Source: Catenulispora yoronensis (lineage in GTDB: Bacteria; Actinomycetota; Actinomycetes; Streptomycetales; Catenulisporaceae). From it: 64,000 nucleotides of DNA. The stretch is from positions 62,001 to 126,000 of the forward strand of contig NZ_BAAAQN010000010.1 in assembly GCF_039531695.1 (NCBI RefSeq). The letters run 5' to 3'. Within the stretch, counting starts at the first letter, position 1; each line of letters opens with the position of its first letter. The notes under the pieces are model-generated. The model was given only the letters and a program-made list of their open reading frames with translations, was not told the DNA's origin and made no database searches. Positions 12,150 through 21,135 of the stretch are shown in pieces. The position numbers and the translations under genes are program-made.

Positions 12150-12172
12150 GGGCATACCGACGCACGAAAAGG

Positions 12173-12202
12173 CGGAGCCGGACCGCGAAGGGTCCGGCTC
12201 CG
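12173..12202. terminator. Terminator hairpin between convergent genes
   Basis: A 12-bp perfect stem (CGGAGCCGGACC / GGTCCGGCTCCG) with a six-base loop lies between the SDR gene and the convergent S53 peptidase gene. Confidence 0.8.
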
Positions 12203-12226
12203 ACGTGCTTTACGTATCGGCGTGCC

Positions 12227-13486
12227 TCACCCCGTGAAAGCCGCCAGCCCGTTCGGCGTCCCCAGCCCCGTCGGCCCGTCGTACCCGGCCTTCGCAGCGC
12301 ACAGATACGCGGGCGTGCAGCTCGCCGTGGCGCCCGTCGTCACGTCGTTCAGGGCGGAGGCGTGGCTGTACAGGTTCGCCGCCGGGATGCTCGCGACCGG
12401 GGTGCCGGCGTCGGCGTAGACGGCGGCGATCAGGGGGGCGGCCACGGAGGTGCCGCCGTAGACGGCCCAGCCGGAGGCGCCGTAGGTCTGGTAGACCGCG
12501 ACGCCGGTGGCCGGGTCGGCGACCGCTGAGACGTCGGCGACGGTGCGCTTCGCGCAGCCGGTGTCGGTCTGCCAGCTCGGCTTGGCGTCGTAGGCCGAGC
12601 AGCCGGAGCCCGCGCCCTCGCTGGCGCTGGTGGACCAGACCGACTCGCTCCAGCCTCGGGTGGAGCCGTCCTTCTTCAGCGCGGTGCCGCCGACCGAGGT
12701 CACGTACTTCGAGGCCGCCGGGTACTCCACGCCGTAGCCGCTGTCGCCGGAGGAGACGGTGATGGCCACGCCCGGGTGGTTGAAGTACGAGCTGTCGTAG
12801 CCGGTGTCGGCGCTGGACTCGCCGCCGCCGTAGCTGTTCGAGACGAACTTCGCGCCCAGGCTGACGGCGGTGTTGACCGCGGTGCCCAGGTTGGTCATCG
12901 AGGCCGTGGTGGCCTCGACCAGGATGATGTGGGCGTTCGGCGCGATCGCCGAGACCATGTCCAGGTCCAGCGAGATCTCGCCGGCCCAGCCGGTGTTGCC
13001 CTTGGGCAGCTTGCTGCCGCCCTTCTGGTTGACCTGCTTGAAGCAGCCGGAGGCCGAGGTGCACGCCGGCAGCCCGTACTGGGCGCGGTAGATGTTCATG
13101 TCGGCTTCGGCGTTCGGGTCGTTGTAGGCGTCGACGATCGCCACCGTCTGCCCGGCGCCGCCGTTGGCCGGCAGGTTGTAGGCCGAGCGCAGGTCGGCCG
13201 GGCCGAAGCCGGAGGGCGTGGCGTTCGGCGTGACGCCCAGCGCCCGGATGTGCTCGGGCGCGTTGGTGACGCGCAGCGCGTGGCAGGCCGCCAGCCCCGG
13301 GGCGGGGGTGTCGCAGGCCCGGGACCAGGTCGTGGTCCCGGAGTGCCCGGTGGTGGTGGCCGCGGCCGCCGCACCGCCGGCGGCGTTCGCGCTGGTGGCC
13401 ACGGCGGCGCCGGACACGCCGAGCACGACGGCGCCGGCCAGGGATATCGCGGCGCGGCGCCCGGTGGGGCGCAGGAAGGATCGCAA
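12227..13486 (-). CDS. Secreted S53-family (sedolisin-like) peptidase
   Basis: A 419-aa secreted serine-carboxyl peptidase. The signal peptide is 'RRAAISLAGAVVLGVSGAAV' ending near ANA, followed by a short Ala/Thr-rich propeptide. The expected Glu and Asp of the catalytic triad lie in 'AGEISLDLDMVSA' near residue 170, the oxyanion Asp in 'SSGDSGYG' near 250, and the catalytic Ser in 'YGGTSVAAPL' near 345, where the family consensus is SGTSxxxP. 'SAVADPATGV' near 320 supplies a calcium-site-like Asp. It lacks the long propeptide of classical sedolisins. The start is TTG at 13486, fixed by a full AGGAGG seven bases upstream. It acts outside the cell as an endopeptidase. Confidence 0.92.
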   Translation of the reverse strand: MRSFLRPTGRRAAISLAGAVVLGVSGAAVATSANAAGGAAAAATTTGHSGTTTWSRACDTPAPGLAACHALRVTNAPEHIRALGVTPNATPSGFGPADLRSAYNLPANGGAGQTVAIVDAYNDPNAEADMNIYRAQYGLPACTSASGCFKQVNQKGGSKLPKGNTGWAGEISLDLDMVSAIAPNAHIILVEATTASMTNLGTAVNTAVSLGAKFVSNSYGGGESSADTGYDSSYFNHPGVAITVSSGDSGYGVEYPAASKYVTSVGGTALKKDGSTRGWSESVWSTSASEGAGSGCSAYDAKPSWQTDTGCAKRTVADVSAVADPATGVAVYQTYGASGWAVYGGTSVAAPLIAAVYADAGTPVASIPAANLYSHASALNDVTTGATASCTPAYLCAAKAGYDGPTGLGTPNGLAAFTG

Positions 13487-13618
13487 GGTACTGCCTCCTG
13501 ATCGAGGGGGTGGGGGTTACCGCGCGGCACGGGGGACCGCCCCGGGGCGTGGTGGGCGCCCGGGGACGGATGGATCCAGTGGGTGACGCGATGCCGCCCC
13601 GCGGTGGCGGCGCGGTTG

Positions 13619-13647
13619 AAACTAATGAAGGGTCAACGCGCTGACAA
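13619..13647 (-). promoter_or_regulatory. Predicted promoter of the S53 peptidase gene
   Basis: On the minus strand TTGTCA (13642-13647) and TAGTTT (13619-13624) are 17 bp apart, about 130 bp upstream of the peptidase start, a fair match to the housekeeping sigma consensus. The long leader is purine- and C-rich without another obvious signal. Confidence 0.5.
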
Positions 13648-13751
13648 GGGACCCGGCGAAACTTTGCTTATCTATGACGGTCCGCACCATCACCGACGGT
13701 AATCAGTGCTGGGGACGGGGAAACTGGTGCATAGACTGCGAAAAGCCTCCG

Positions 13752-14426
13752 CTATCCCTCGGCCGTGTGCAGGCCGTGGAACAGAGCCCTGACAATGCGC
13801 TCGGCATGGCCGTCGGGCAGCTCCCGCACCGGGCCGTGCGCGCCCGGCGTGCCCAGGAACACCTGCGGCAGCACCAGATCGTGCGCGGCGCCGATCAGCA
13901 GCGTGGTCACGGCCTCCAGGTCGGCGTCGGCCGCGACCCGGCCGAGGTCCTGCTCGGCGCGCAGATAGGCGGCGAACAGCTGCGGCAGCCCGGCGTCGCC
14001 GGTGCCCATCAGGCCCAGCATGTGCGGCCCGGCGTGCTGGGAGATCAGGTCCCGGAACCGCTGGAGCACGGCCGGCTGCCCGATGGTGCCGGCGAAGGCC
14101 GGCATCACCCGGCCGAGCAGCGTCACGGCCTGCGTGAACAGCGTGACGAGGTTCGCCTCGACCGTGGCCGACCCGGGGACCGGCGCCGGCGCCCCGGCCC
14201 GCAGCACGGCGTGGACGTGGGCGCGCAGCCCGTGCGCGATCAGGTCGTCCTTGCCGTCGAAGTAGTTGTAGAGCACGCCGTCCGCGACCTTCGCCTCCTT
14301 GGCGATCTCGCGGACGGACAGCCCGGCGGTGCCGCGCCGGGCGATCACGGCGGCGGCGGTGGCGATCAGGTGCGCCCGCAGGTCCTGGTCGCCACCGCGC
14401 AATACGGCGGCTGGTCTAGGTGACAT
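13752..14426 (-). CDS. TetR-family regulator of the ABC operon
   Basis: A 224-aa TetR-type repressor. The N-terminal HTH is clear: 'GTAGLSVREIAKEAKVADGV' followed by LYNYFDGKDDL near residues 38-60. The C-terminal two thirds is helical and ligand-binding. It is the last gene of the ATPase-permease-TetR unit, and its start overlaps the permease end by 11 bp. It probably controls the operon through the palindrome at 16409-16436 and is released by the exported compound; that is inference from organisation. Confidence 0.9.
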   Translation of the reverse strand: MSPRPAAVLRGGDQDLRAHLIATAAAVIARRGTAGLSVREIAKEAKVADGVLYNYFDGKDDLIAHGLRAHVHAVLRAGAPAPVPGSATVEANLVTLFTQAVTLLGRVMPAFAGTIGQPAVLQRFRDLISQHAGPHMLGLMGTGDAGLPQLFAAYLRAEQDLGRVAADADLEAVTTLLIGAAHDLVLPQVFLGTPGAHGPVRELPDGHAERIVRALFHGLHTAEG

Positions 14427-15174
14427 CGCGTTTCAGCGTAGTGGCCACGGCCACGGCGGCGAACACCGCCGCGTACCCGGCCAGCAGCGCGCCGCCGCCC
14501 CACCGCGGCAGCAGGTCCTTGCTCCCGGCCCCGACCGCCAGCGCGGCCGCCCGCCCGGCGGTGAACGGCAGCCAGCGCGCGGCGCTCGACCCGATCAGCT
14601 GCCCGACGATGCCCTCGACGATCGCCATCCACCCGAACGCCACGGCGATCGCCCCCGGCAGATTCGGAACGAGCGCCCCGAGCCCGACCCCGATCGCGGC
14701 GAACAGCGTGTCCGCCACCACCCCGCCCAACAACGTGGTCCACACCCCGCCGGACCCGAAGTCGAACGTGACGCCCTTGGCCGGCCACCACACCGCGACC
14801 GCCCCCAGCGCGACCCCGCCGGCCACCACCCCGGTGAGGGCCCCGACCAGCGAGTAGACCCCCAGCTTCGCGACGACCGGCACCCCGCGCCGCGGAGCGG
14901 ACAGATAGGTGTCGGTGACCGTCTTGTGCCGATACTCCCCAGCGACCGCGAGAATGCCGAACACCAAAGTCAGGGCACTGACCAACCCGACATGCGCGAC
15001 CGCCTGCGTCTGCGTGGCGGCCTGCCCCAGCTTCCCGGGATCGGACACCACCAACCCACTGACCCCGCCGACAACAATGAGCTGCGCGGCAGCCAGCACG
15101 ATCCACGGCCCGCGGGTACTACGGAGCTTCAGCCACTCGGCGGCGAGCGCCGGGCCGAAGACGGATGGGTTCAC
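14416..15174 (-). CDS. ABC transporter permease (ABC-2 type)
   Basis: A 252-aa inner-membrane protein with about six hydrophobic segments, among them 'WIVLAAAQLIVVGGVSGLVV' near residue 25, 'VGLVSALTLVFGILAVAGEY' near 65 and 'LLAGYAAVFAAVAVATTL' at the C terminus. The 'AGEYRHKTVTDTYL' loop is typical of ABC-2 permeases next to drug or antibiotic-resistance ATPases. It should pair with the ATPase at 15660-16367 and work as an exporter. It is separated from that ATPase by 485 bp of tandem repeats, which is odd for an operon. Confidence 0.88.
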   Translation of the reverse strand: MNPSVFGPALAAEWLKLRSTRGPWIVLAAAQLIVVGGVSGLVVSDPGKLGQAATQTQAVAHVGLVSALTLVFGILAVAGEYRHKTVTDTYLSAPRRGVPVVAKLGVYSLVGALTGVVAGGVALGAVAVWWPAKGVTFDFGSGGVWTTLLGGVVADTLFAAIGVGLGALVPNLPGAIAVAFGWMAIVEGIVGQLIGSSAARWLPFTAGRAAALAVGAGSKDLLPRWGGGALLAGYAAVFAAVAVATTLKRDVT

Positions 15175-15659
15175 GATGTGCTCCGGTTTCTCGGGATGAT
15201 GGGGATGATGGGGATGGGGATGGGGAGGAAGATTCAGCCGGGTTCGACTGGTTGGTTCTGGATGGCGGCGCGCAGGCCCGCAGGCCCGGTGGCTCAGCAG
15301 CTCAGCGGTTCGATGGCGTGGTGGACCGGCGGTCCGATTGCTCGGTGGCTCGGTGGCTCGGCAGCTCAGTGGCTCGGCGGTCCGATGGCCTGGTGGACCC
15401 GTGGTCCGATTGATCGGCAGCTCGGCAGCTCGGCAGCTCGGCAGCTCGGCGGTCCGATGGCCTGGCGGTCCGGCAGGCGGGCTTGGGCTGGTTCGACCGG
15501 CTTCGGATGCCGTTCGGGTGGTTCGGTAGTCCGGTGGCTTGGCGGAAGGGTGTGCTGGTTCGCGGCGATGGCGGCGGTGGTTGTGCTCGCGAAGCCTTAA
15601 GCCCTGCCAGCCCAGCCCAGCCCGGCCAGCCCAGCCAGCCCTGCCACCCCAGCCCGATC
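15175..15659. repeat. Block of three tandem-repeat arrays inside the ABC operon
   Basis: This 485-bp stretch between ATPase and permease has no convincing gene. 15193-15230 is a GGGGAT/GATGGGGAT array whose plus strand has four G-runs. About 15290-15480 is a GC-skewed minisatellite of degenerate GGCTCGGCAGCTC and GGTCCGATGGCCTGGTGGACC units. 15603-15658 is an array of CCCAGCC/CCAGCC units. ORFs through it on either strand encode only repeat peptides. Confidence 0.8.
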
Positions 15660-16367
15660 TCAGCGACTCTCACCCGCAGTCAGCGCCAAGAAGTTGTCCT
15701 CCAGCGACCCGGCTCCCGGCAGCGCGTCGATCGGTCCCTCGAATCGCAGTCGGCCGCCGGCGACGATGACCACGTGGTCGGCGGTCTGTGCCACCTCCGA
15801 CAGCAGGTGGCTCGACACCAGCACCGTCCGTCCCTCCGCGGCCTGAGCGCGTAGCAGCTTGCGCAGCCAGGCCACGCCCGCCGGGTCGAGGCCGTTCACC
15901 GGTTCGTCCAGCACCAGCACCTCCGGGTCGCCCAGTAGCGCCGAGGCCAGGCCGAGCCGTTGGCGCATCCCGAGCGAGTACTCGCGTACCCGCCGGTCGG
16001 CGTCGCTGCTCAGCTCGACCACCTCCAGCACCTCCGCCACCCGGGCGCGCGGTACGCCGCCGGCTCGGGCCAGCACGCCGAGGTGGGCCCGTGCGCTGCG
16101 CCCCGGGTGGAAGCCGGTCGCCTCCAGCACCGCGCCGACCACTCGGCGCGGTCGGGTCAGGCTCGCGTAGTCGCGGCCTCCTATCAGGACTCTGCCGCTC
16201 GTCGCCGCCACCAGGCCGAGCGCGGTGCGGAGGGTGGTGGTCTTCCCGGAGCCGTTCGGGCCCAGGAACCCGGTGACCTTGCCGGCCGGCGCGGTGAAGG
16301 AGAGTTCGTCGACGGCCGTGGTGTGCCGGAACCGTTTGGTGAGCGCGAGCGCTGCGATGTCGGTCAT
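15660..16367 (-). CDS. ABC transporter ATP-binding protein (drug-export type)
   Basis: A 235-aa ATPase with all motifs: Walker A GPNGSGKTTT near residue 35, signature YSLGMRQRLGLA near 130, Walker B 'VLVLDEPVNGLDP' near 150, and the H-loop 'VLVSSHLLSE' near 185. The 'LGMRQRLGLASALLGDPEVL' form is typical of DrrA-like and other ABC-2 exporter ATPases. It is first in the operon. The ATG is preceded by GAGGAGGC. Its promoter region holds a 28-bp palindrome. Confidence 0.93.
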   Translation of the reverse strand: MTDIAALALTKRFRHTTAVDELSFTAPAGKVTGFLGPNGSGKTTTLRTALGLVAATSGRVLIGGRDYASLTRPRRVVGAVLEATGFHPGRSARAHLGVLARAGGVPRARVAEVLEVVELSSDADRRVREYSLGMRQRLGLASALLGDPEVLVLDEPVNGLDPAGVAWLRKLLRAQAAEGRTVLVSSHLLSEVAQTADHVVIVAGGRLRFEGPIDALPGAGSLEDNFLALTAGESR

Positions 16368-16408
16368 GGATGCCTCCTCGGAGCGTGGAACGGAACGGGG
16401 CGCCGCTG

Positions 16409-16436
16409 TGAACCAGTGTTCATGAACATTGGTTCA
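16409..16436. promoter_or_regulatory. Predicted TetR operator
   Basis: TGAACCAGTGTTC / ATGAACATTGGTTCA is a 28-bp palindrome with a single mismatched pair, 41 bp before the ATPase start. Size and symmetry suit a TetR dimer pair. The operon's own TetR is the natural candidate to bind it. Confidence 0.75.
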
Positions 16437-16550
16437 TAGCGCAAGCGGCGGTGGCCCGCCCCATGTCAGAGGCCTCACCAGCGACGTTTCCGAACCCCGC
16501 GGTGGCGGACGCAGCAATCTGATTCGTAGACTGCTGCGGTCATACATCGC

Positions 16551-16566
16551 ACGTTGTCGACAACGT
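16551..16566. promoter_or_regulatory. Perfect 16-bp palindrome upstream of the RHS toxin gene
   Basis: ACGTTGTCGACAACGT reads the same on both strands and lies 30 bp before the start of the RHS gene, in its probable leader or promoter. It may be an operator. No regulator gene is adjacent except the TetR of the neighbouring operon, whose site is different. Confidence 0.5.
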
Positions 16567-16596
16567 CCGATGAACACGGGGAGCAGGGGGTATGCG

Positions 16597-19500
16597 ATGG
16601 TTCGTCCATCGGGGTGGGACGTTCTGGGTCTGGACGGGGACCCGACACCCGGCGTGGTGGAGTCGGTCGAGGCCTTGGCGAAGCAGTTCGGGGACTTCGC
16701 CCATGATGTGGAATCCGCGTACCGGGGCCTGGGCTCCTTCGGCGGCGATGCCAATGCCCTGCAATGGATCGGCGCGACCGCGGACGCGTTCAAGACGACC
16801 TTCGGGCCGCTCCCGGGACGTCTGCAGAAGCTGTACACGTCGTATTCCGAAGCGTCCGACGCCCTGTCGGCCTACGCGCCCAAGCTGCTGGCCGCGCAGA
16901 ACAAGGCCGACGCCGCGTTACATCAGGCCCAGGACGCCCACGCGGATCTGCAACGCGCGTCGACGGCGGCCACCAGCGCCGCGACCGACCTGAAGACCGC
17001 GCAGCAGAACCAGACCGCGAACCCGAATCAGCAAGCTGTCACCGACGCCCAGACCGCGCACGACACCGCGCAGAAGAACCTGGACGCCGCGAAAGGCAAG
17101 CTCGACGCTCTGGCCACCCAAGCAAAACAAGCCCACGACGACCGGATAGCCGCCGCCAAGGACTGCGCGAAAGCCCTTCACCACGCGCAGTCCGACGGCA
17201 TCCACAACAAGCACTGGTGGGAACACGTCGGCGCGGCGCTGGCCGACTGGGGCGGGAAGATCGCCGAGATCGCCAACGAACTGGCCCCGTTCCTGGACGT
17301 CCTGGCGCTGGCGACCTCCTGGATCCCCGGCGTCGACGTCATCACCGCCGGCCTGGCCGAGGCCGACAACCTCATAGCCCTGGCCGGCACCGCGATGCAG
17401 ATCGTCGGCGACGGCATGCAAGGCCACTGGGGCGACGCCCTCATGAGCGCCGGCATGCTCGGCCTCACCTTCGTCGGCGGCAAGGCCATCGGCTCGCTCG
17501 GCGGCAAATTGGCGGGCAAGCTCGGCCGCGAAGCCGAGGAAGGCGCCGAGGGAAGCATCGGCGCCCAGGCGCGCAAGGCCGAGGGCGGCAAGACCTCCTA
17601 CTGCGAGCGCGACCCCATCGACGTCGTCTCGGGCTGGATGCTCTCCTCCAAGACGGACGTCGCCCTTCCCGGCGTCCTCCCGGTCGAGCTCCGCCGCTCC
17701 TACTCCTCCGGATACACCACAGGCCGCCTGTTCGGCCCGGGCTGGTCGAGCACCCTCGATCAGCGGATCGCGGTCAACGCCGCCGGGATCCACTTCGCCG
17801 GCGACGACGCGCAGACGGTTCAGTTCCCGATACCGGACGCGGCGGAAGCGGTGCGCCCCGATCGCGGCCGCCTGCTCTCGCTGGTCTGGGACCGAGACCT
17901 GGACGAGATCCGCATCAGCGACCCCGACACCCGCTGGACGCTGCACTTCCCCACGGTCCACCACCGCGACGAGATCGGCGAGATCCGCGACCTGACCGCG
18001 ATCAGCGACCGCAACGGCAACCGCATCAGCATCCTGCGTGCCGAGGACGGAACCCCGACCCTGGTCGAGCACTCGGGCTATCGCGTCGCCATCGGCACCG
18101 TTGCGACCGCGCACGGTCCTCGTATCAGCTCCCTGGCTTTGCTCGGAGCGAGCCCCGATACCGAAACCCCCGTGGCCGGCTTCGGATACGACGACTACGG
18201 ACGCCTGATCACCCTCCACGAAGCGTCCGACGCGGAGCCGACGCTGCGCTATGAGTACGACGCGGACGATCGGATCCGCGCCTGGACGGACCAGCTTGGC
18301 CACCGCTACGCCTACGAGTACGACCTGTCAGGCCGCGTGACCGGCACCACCGGCACCGCCGGATACCTGGCCGGCTCCTTCGCCTACGACGATGTCCAGC
18401 GGCAGACGATCCACCGGGACTCCTTCGGGCAGACCACGGTCTACGACTACGACGAGCTGGGCCACGTGACCGCGATCACGAACCCGCTCGGCGGCGTCAG
18501 CCGCCTCGTGTGGGACCACCGAGGCGAACTGCTGTCCTCCACCGACGAGGTCGGTGCCACCACGGCCTACCTGGTCGACGACAACGGCGACACCGTCCGC
18601 ACGACCCGCCCCGACGGCGCCGTCACCACCACCGCGTACAACGACCTCCACCTGCCGATCCGCATCGCCACCCCCGACGGCGAGACCTGGAGCTACGAGT
18701 ACGACGACCGCGGCAACATGACCGCGGCGATCGACCCGATCGGTGCGACGACCACCTTCTCCTACACGGCGCAGGGCTTCCTGACCGACCGGACGGACCC
18801 CCTGGGCAACGTCGAGACATACACCCCGAACGCGGCCGGCCTCCCCAGCCGGACGGTCGATGCCGCCGGTGCGGCCTGGACCGTCGACTACGACGTCTTC
18901 GGCCGCCCGGCAGCCGTCACCGATCCGCTGGGCGCTGTCACGACTTCCGCCTGGGACGTCGCGGGCCGCCCGCAGTCGCGGACCCTGCCGAACGGTTCGG
19001 TCCAGAGCTGGCAGTGGGATTCTCGGGGCAACCTGCTCGCGCAGACCGATGAGAACGGCAACACTCTGCGATTCGAATACGGACCCTTCCAGACAGAGAT
19101 CGCCCGCATCGAGCCGGACGGGACCCGTTACGGCTTCACCTACGACAGCGAGCTGCGTCTGACCGGCGTCAGCAACCCGGCGGGTGCCACCTGGAGTTAC
19201 CAGTACGACCCGGCCGGGCGGCTCAGCAGCGAGGAGGACTTCGACGGCCGCCGCCTCGAATACCGCCACAACCTCGCCGGCCGCCTGATCGGTCGGACCA
19301 ACGGCGCGGATCAGGCCATTGACTTTGTACGGGACATCATGGGCCGGGTCGTCGAGCAGCGCGTGGAAGGCGAGACGGCGGTCTCCTTCGAGTACACCGC
19401 GCGCGGAACGCTGGCTGTGGCGCGCCGTGGAGCGGACGAGCTGGCGTACACCTACGATCCCCGCGGTCGCGTGGTCAGCGAGAGCATCAACGGCCGCGCG

Positions 19501-21117
19501 GTCACCTCCGGCGTCAACGCGATCGGGCAGCGGACCAGCCGGGTCACGCCGAGCGGACGCGTCTCGACGTGGGCCTATGACGCCGTCGGACGGCCCGACA
19601 CCTTGAGCGGTCCGAGCTGGGGCATGAGCTTCGCCTACGACGCGGCGGGTCGGGAGACCAGCCTCCGGGTCGGAGCCGACATGGAGATCGCCAGCACGTG
19701 GGACCGGCTCGGCCGCCTCACTTCGCGCCGGGTCCTCAGCGGCGCCGACCAGCGGGTCCGGGTCGACCGGACGTGGACCTACCGGCCCAACGGCGCTCCC
19801 GAGGGCATCGCGGACCCGATCCTCGGCGACCAGGCGATCAAGGTCGACGCGCTCGGCCGGGTGACGGCGCTGCGCGGCGCCACGTGGTCCGAGGACCTCG
19901 CGTACGACGCACTGGGAAACATCGTTTCGCATACTGATACCCGGAATCCCGAATCGGACAGCGCCGGCCGTCGCGTCTATGCCGGAAGCCGGCTGCGGGA
20001 GGCCGGCCGGACCAGCTACGAGTACGACGGCCAGGGCCGGCTGGTGCGCCGGGTGCGCCGCCTGCTGACCGGTGGGCGCCGGGTATGGACGTACACGTAC
20101 GACGCCTTCGACCACCTCGTCGAGGCCGTGGTCCCGGACGGTCATCGGTGGCGGTACGACTACGACGCGCTCGGGCGGCGGATCCGCAAGCAGCGGGTCG
20201 ACGACCAGGGGGCGGTCCTGGAGCAGGTCGAGTTCGCCTGGGACGGCGAACTGGTTGCCGAGGAGCGGCATTCCGTCACCGGCGCCGACCAGGCCACGAC
20301 GACGACCTGGGACTTCCGGCCCGGGTCGGGGATCCCGGTCGCGCAGGACCGGCGGACCCACGTCCTCGACGCGCCGCAGGACGCCATCGACGTCCGGTTC
20401 CACGCCATCGTGACGGATCTCGTCGGCGCGCCGACCGAGCTGGTCGGTGCCGACGGCCGGGTGGCCTGGCGCTCCGAACGGAGCGTGTGGGGCGGCCCGA
20501 TCGGCGGTGGCGCGATCGGTGGCGCGCCCGACGCGGAGGACGGGACCGGCTGCCCGCTCCGCTTCCCCGGCCAGTATCGGGACAGCGAGACAGGGCTCGA
20601 CTACAACTTCCATCGCTACTACGACCCGGAGAGCGGCCGGTACACGACTCCGGACCCGCTGGGCCTCGCGCCGGCGCCGAACCACTACGCGTATGTCGAC
20701 AATCCCTACACGGACACGGACCCGCTCGGTCTGGCCAAGGGCAAGTCCGGAGGCGCCGCCGCCAACAGCGGACCGCCGGAGTGGGCGATCAACGAGCTCG
20801 CGAAGATCAAGGCGGGGAACGGGACCGTCCACACCTACTCGCCGTCGGATCCGAAATACGATCCGGCCGACCCTGGCAAGCAGGTCCTCTGGGAGGGTCG
20901 CAGCAGCGAGCCGCTGGCCAAGGTCCGGAAGTGGGGCAAGCAGCCCGCCGTCCTGAATTCCGACGGGACGGAGCGCCTGCCGGCCTTCGACGGTTCTCCG
21001 GAGTGGGAAGTCCCCGGAAAGCCCCAGAGCTACAAGATCATCGGGCCGAACCGCTACGGCGATTATGGTTACACCTCGAACCACTACAACAAGATCGACG
21101 AGTTCAAATGCCCGTGA
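16597..21117 (+). CDS. RHS-repeat polymorphic toxin, WXG-like N terminus, nuclease-like C terminus
   Basis: A 1506-aa polymorphic toxin. Residues 1-110 resemble a WXG-type helical domain used for type VII export. An Ala-rich coiled-coil follows to about 200 and a hydrophobic stretch lies near 230-310. A DUF6531-like segment starts near 335 ('CERDPIDVVSGWMLSSKTDV'). YD/RHS repeats run from about 430 to 1290, and the core motif 'DSETGLDYNFHRYYDPESGR' lies near 1328. The variable tip begins after DPLGLA near 1380. The 125-aa tip ends with 'DYGYTSNHYNKIDEF', which suits a barnase-like RNase, and the next gene encodes a barstar-like protein. The ATG at 16597 has GGGGG upstream. One TTA codon lies near residue 107. 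Confidence 0.92.
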   Translation: MVRPSGWDVLGLDGDPTPGVVESVEALAKQFGDFAHDVESAYRGLGSFGGDANALQWIGATADAFKTTFGPLPGRLQKLYTSYSEASDALSAYAPKLLAAQNKADAALHQAQDAHADLQRASTAATSAATDLKTAQQNQTANPNQQAVTDAQTAHDTAQKNLDAAKGKLDALATQAKQAHDDRIAAAKDCAKALHHAQSDGIHNKHWWEHVGAALADWGGKIAEIANELAPFLDVLALATSWIPGVDVITAGLAEADNLIALAGTAMQIVGDGMQGHWGDALMSAGMLGLTFVGGKAIGSLGGKLAGKLGREAEEGAEGSIGAQARKAEGGKTSYCERDPIDVVSGWMLSSKTDVALPGVLPVELRRSYSSGYTTGRLFGPGWSSTLDQRIAVNAAGIHFAGDDAQTVQFPIPDAAEAVRPDRGRLLSLVWDRDLDEIRISDPDTRWTLHFPTVHHRDEIGEIRDLTAISDRNGNRISILRAEDGTPTLVEHSGYRVAIGTVATAHGPRISSLALLGASPDTETPVAGFGYDDYGRLITLHEASDAEPTLRYEYDADDRIRAWTDQLGHRYAYEYDLSGRVTGTTGTAGYLAGSFAYDDVQRQTIHRDSFGQTTVYDYDELGHVTAITNPLGGVSRLVWDHRGELLSSTDEVGATTAYLVDDNGDTVRTTRPDGAVTTTAYNDLHLPIRIATPDGETWSYEYDDRGNMTAAIDPIGATTTFSYTAQGFLTDRTDPLGNVETYTPNAAGLPSRTVDAAGAAWTVDYDVFGRPAAVTDPLGAVTTSAWDVAGRPQSRTLPNGSVQSWQWDSRGNLLAQTDENGNTLRFEYGPFQTEIARIEPDGTRYGFTYDSELRLTGVSNPAGATWSYQYDPAGRLSSEEDFDGRRLEYRHNLAGRLIGRTNGADQAIDFVRDIMGRVVEQRVEGETAVSFEYTARGTLAVARRGADELAYTYDPRGRVVSESINGRAVTSGVNAIGQRTSRVTPSGRVSTWAYDAVGRPDTLSGPSWGMSFAYDAAGRETSLRVGADMEIASTWDRLGRLTSRRVLSGADQRVRVDRTWTYRPNGAPEGIADPILGDQAIKVDALGRVTALRGATWSEDLAYDALGNIVSHTDTRNPESDSAGRRVYAGSRLREAGRTSYEYDGQGRLVRRVRRLLTGGRRVWTYTYDAFDHLVEAVVPDGHRWRYDYDALGRRIRKQRVDDQGAVLEQVEFAWDGELVAEERHSVTGADQATTTTWDFRPGSGIPVAQDRRTHVLDAPQDAIDVRFHAIVTDLVGAPTELVGADGRVAWRSERSVWGGPIGGGAIGGAPDAEDGTGCPLRFPGQYRDSETGLDYNFHRYYDPESGRYTTPDPLGLAPAPNHYAYVDNPYTDTDPLGLAKGKSGGAAANSGPPEWAINELAKIKAGNGTVHTYSPSDPKYDPADPGKQVLWEGRSSEPLAKVRKWGKQPAVLNSDGTERLPAFDGSPEWEVPGKPQSYKIIGPNRYGDYGYTSNHYNKIDEFKCP

Positions 21118-21135
21118 CGAGAGGTACCGCCGACC

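Noticed and set aside
15302..15673. A 123-aa frame and plus-strand frames through the operon repeat block
   Set aside because: They encode only repeat peptides and lack ribosome sites; the repeats explain the open frames.
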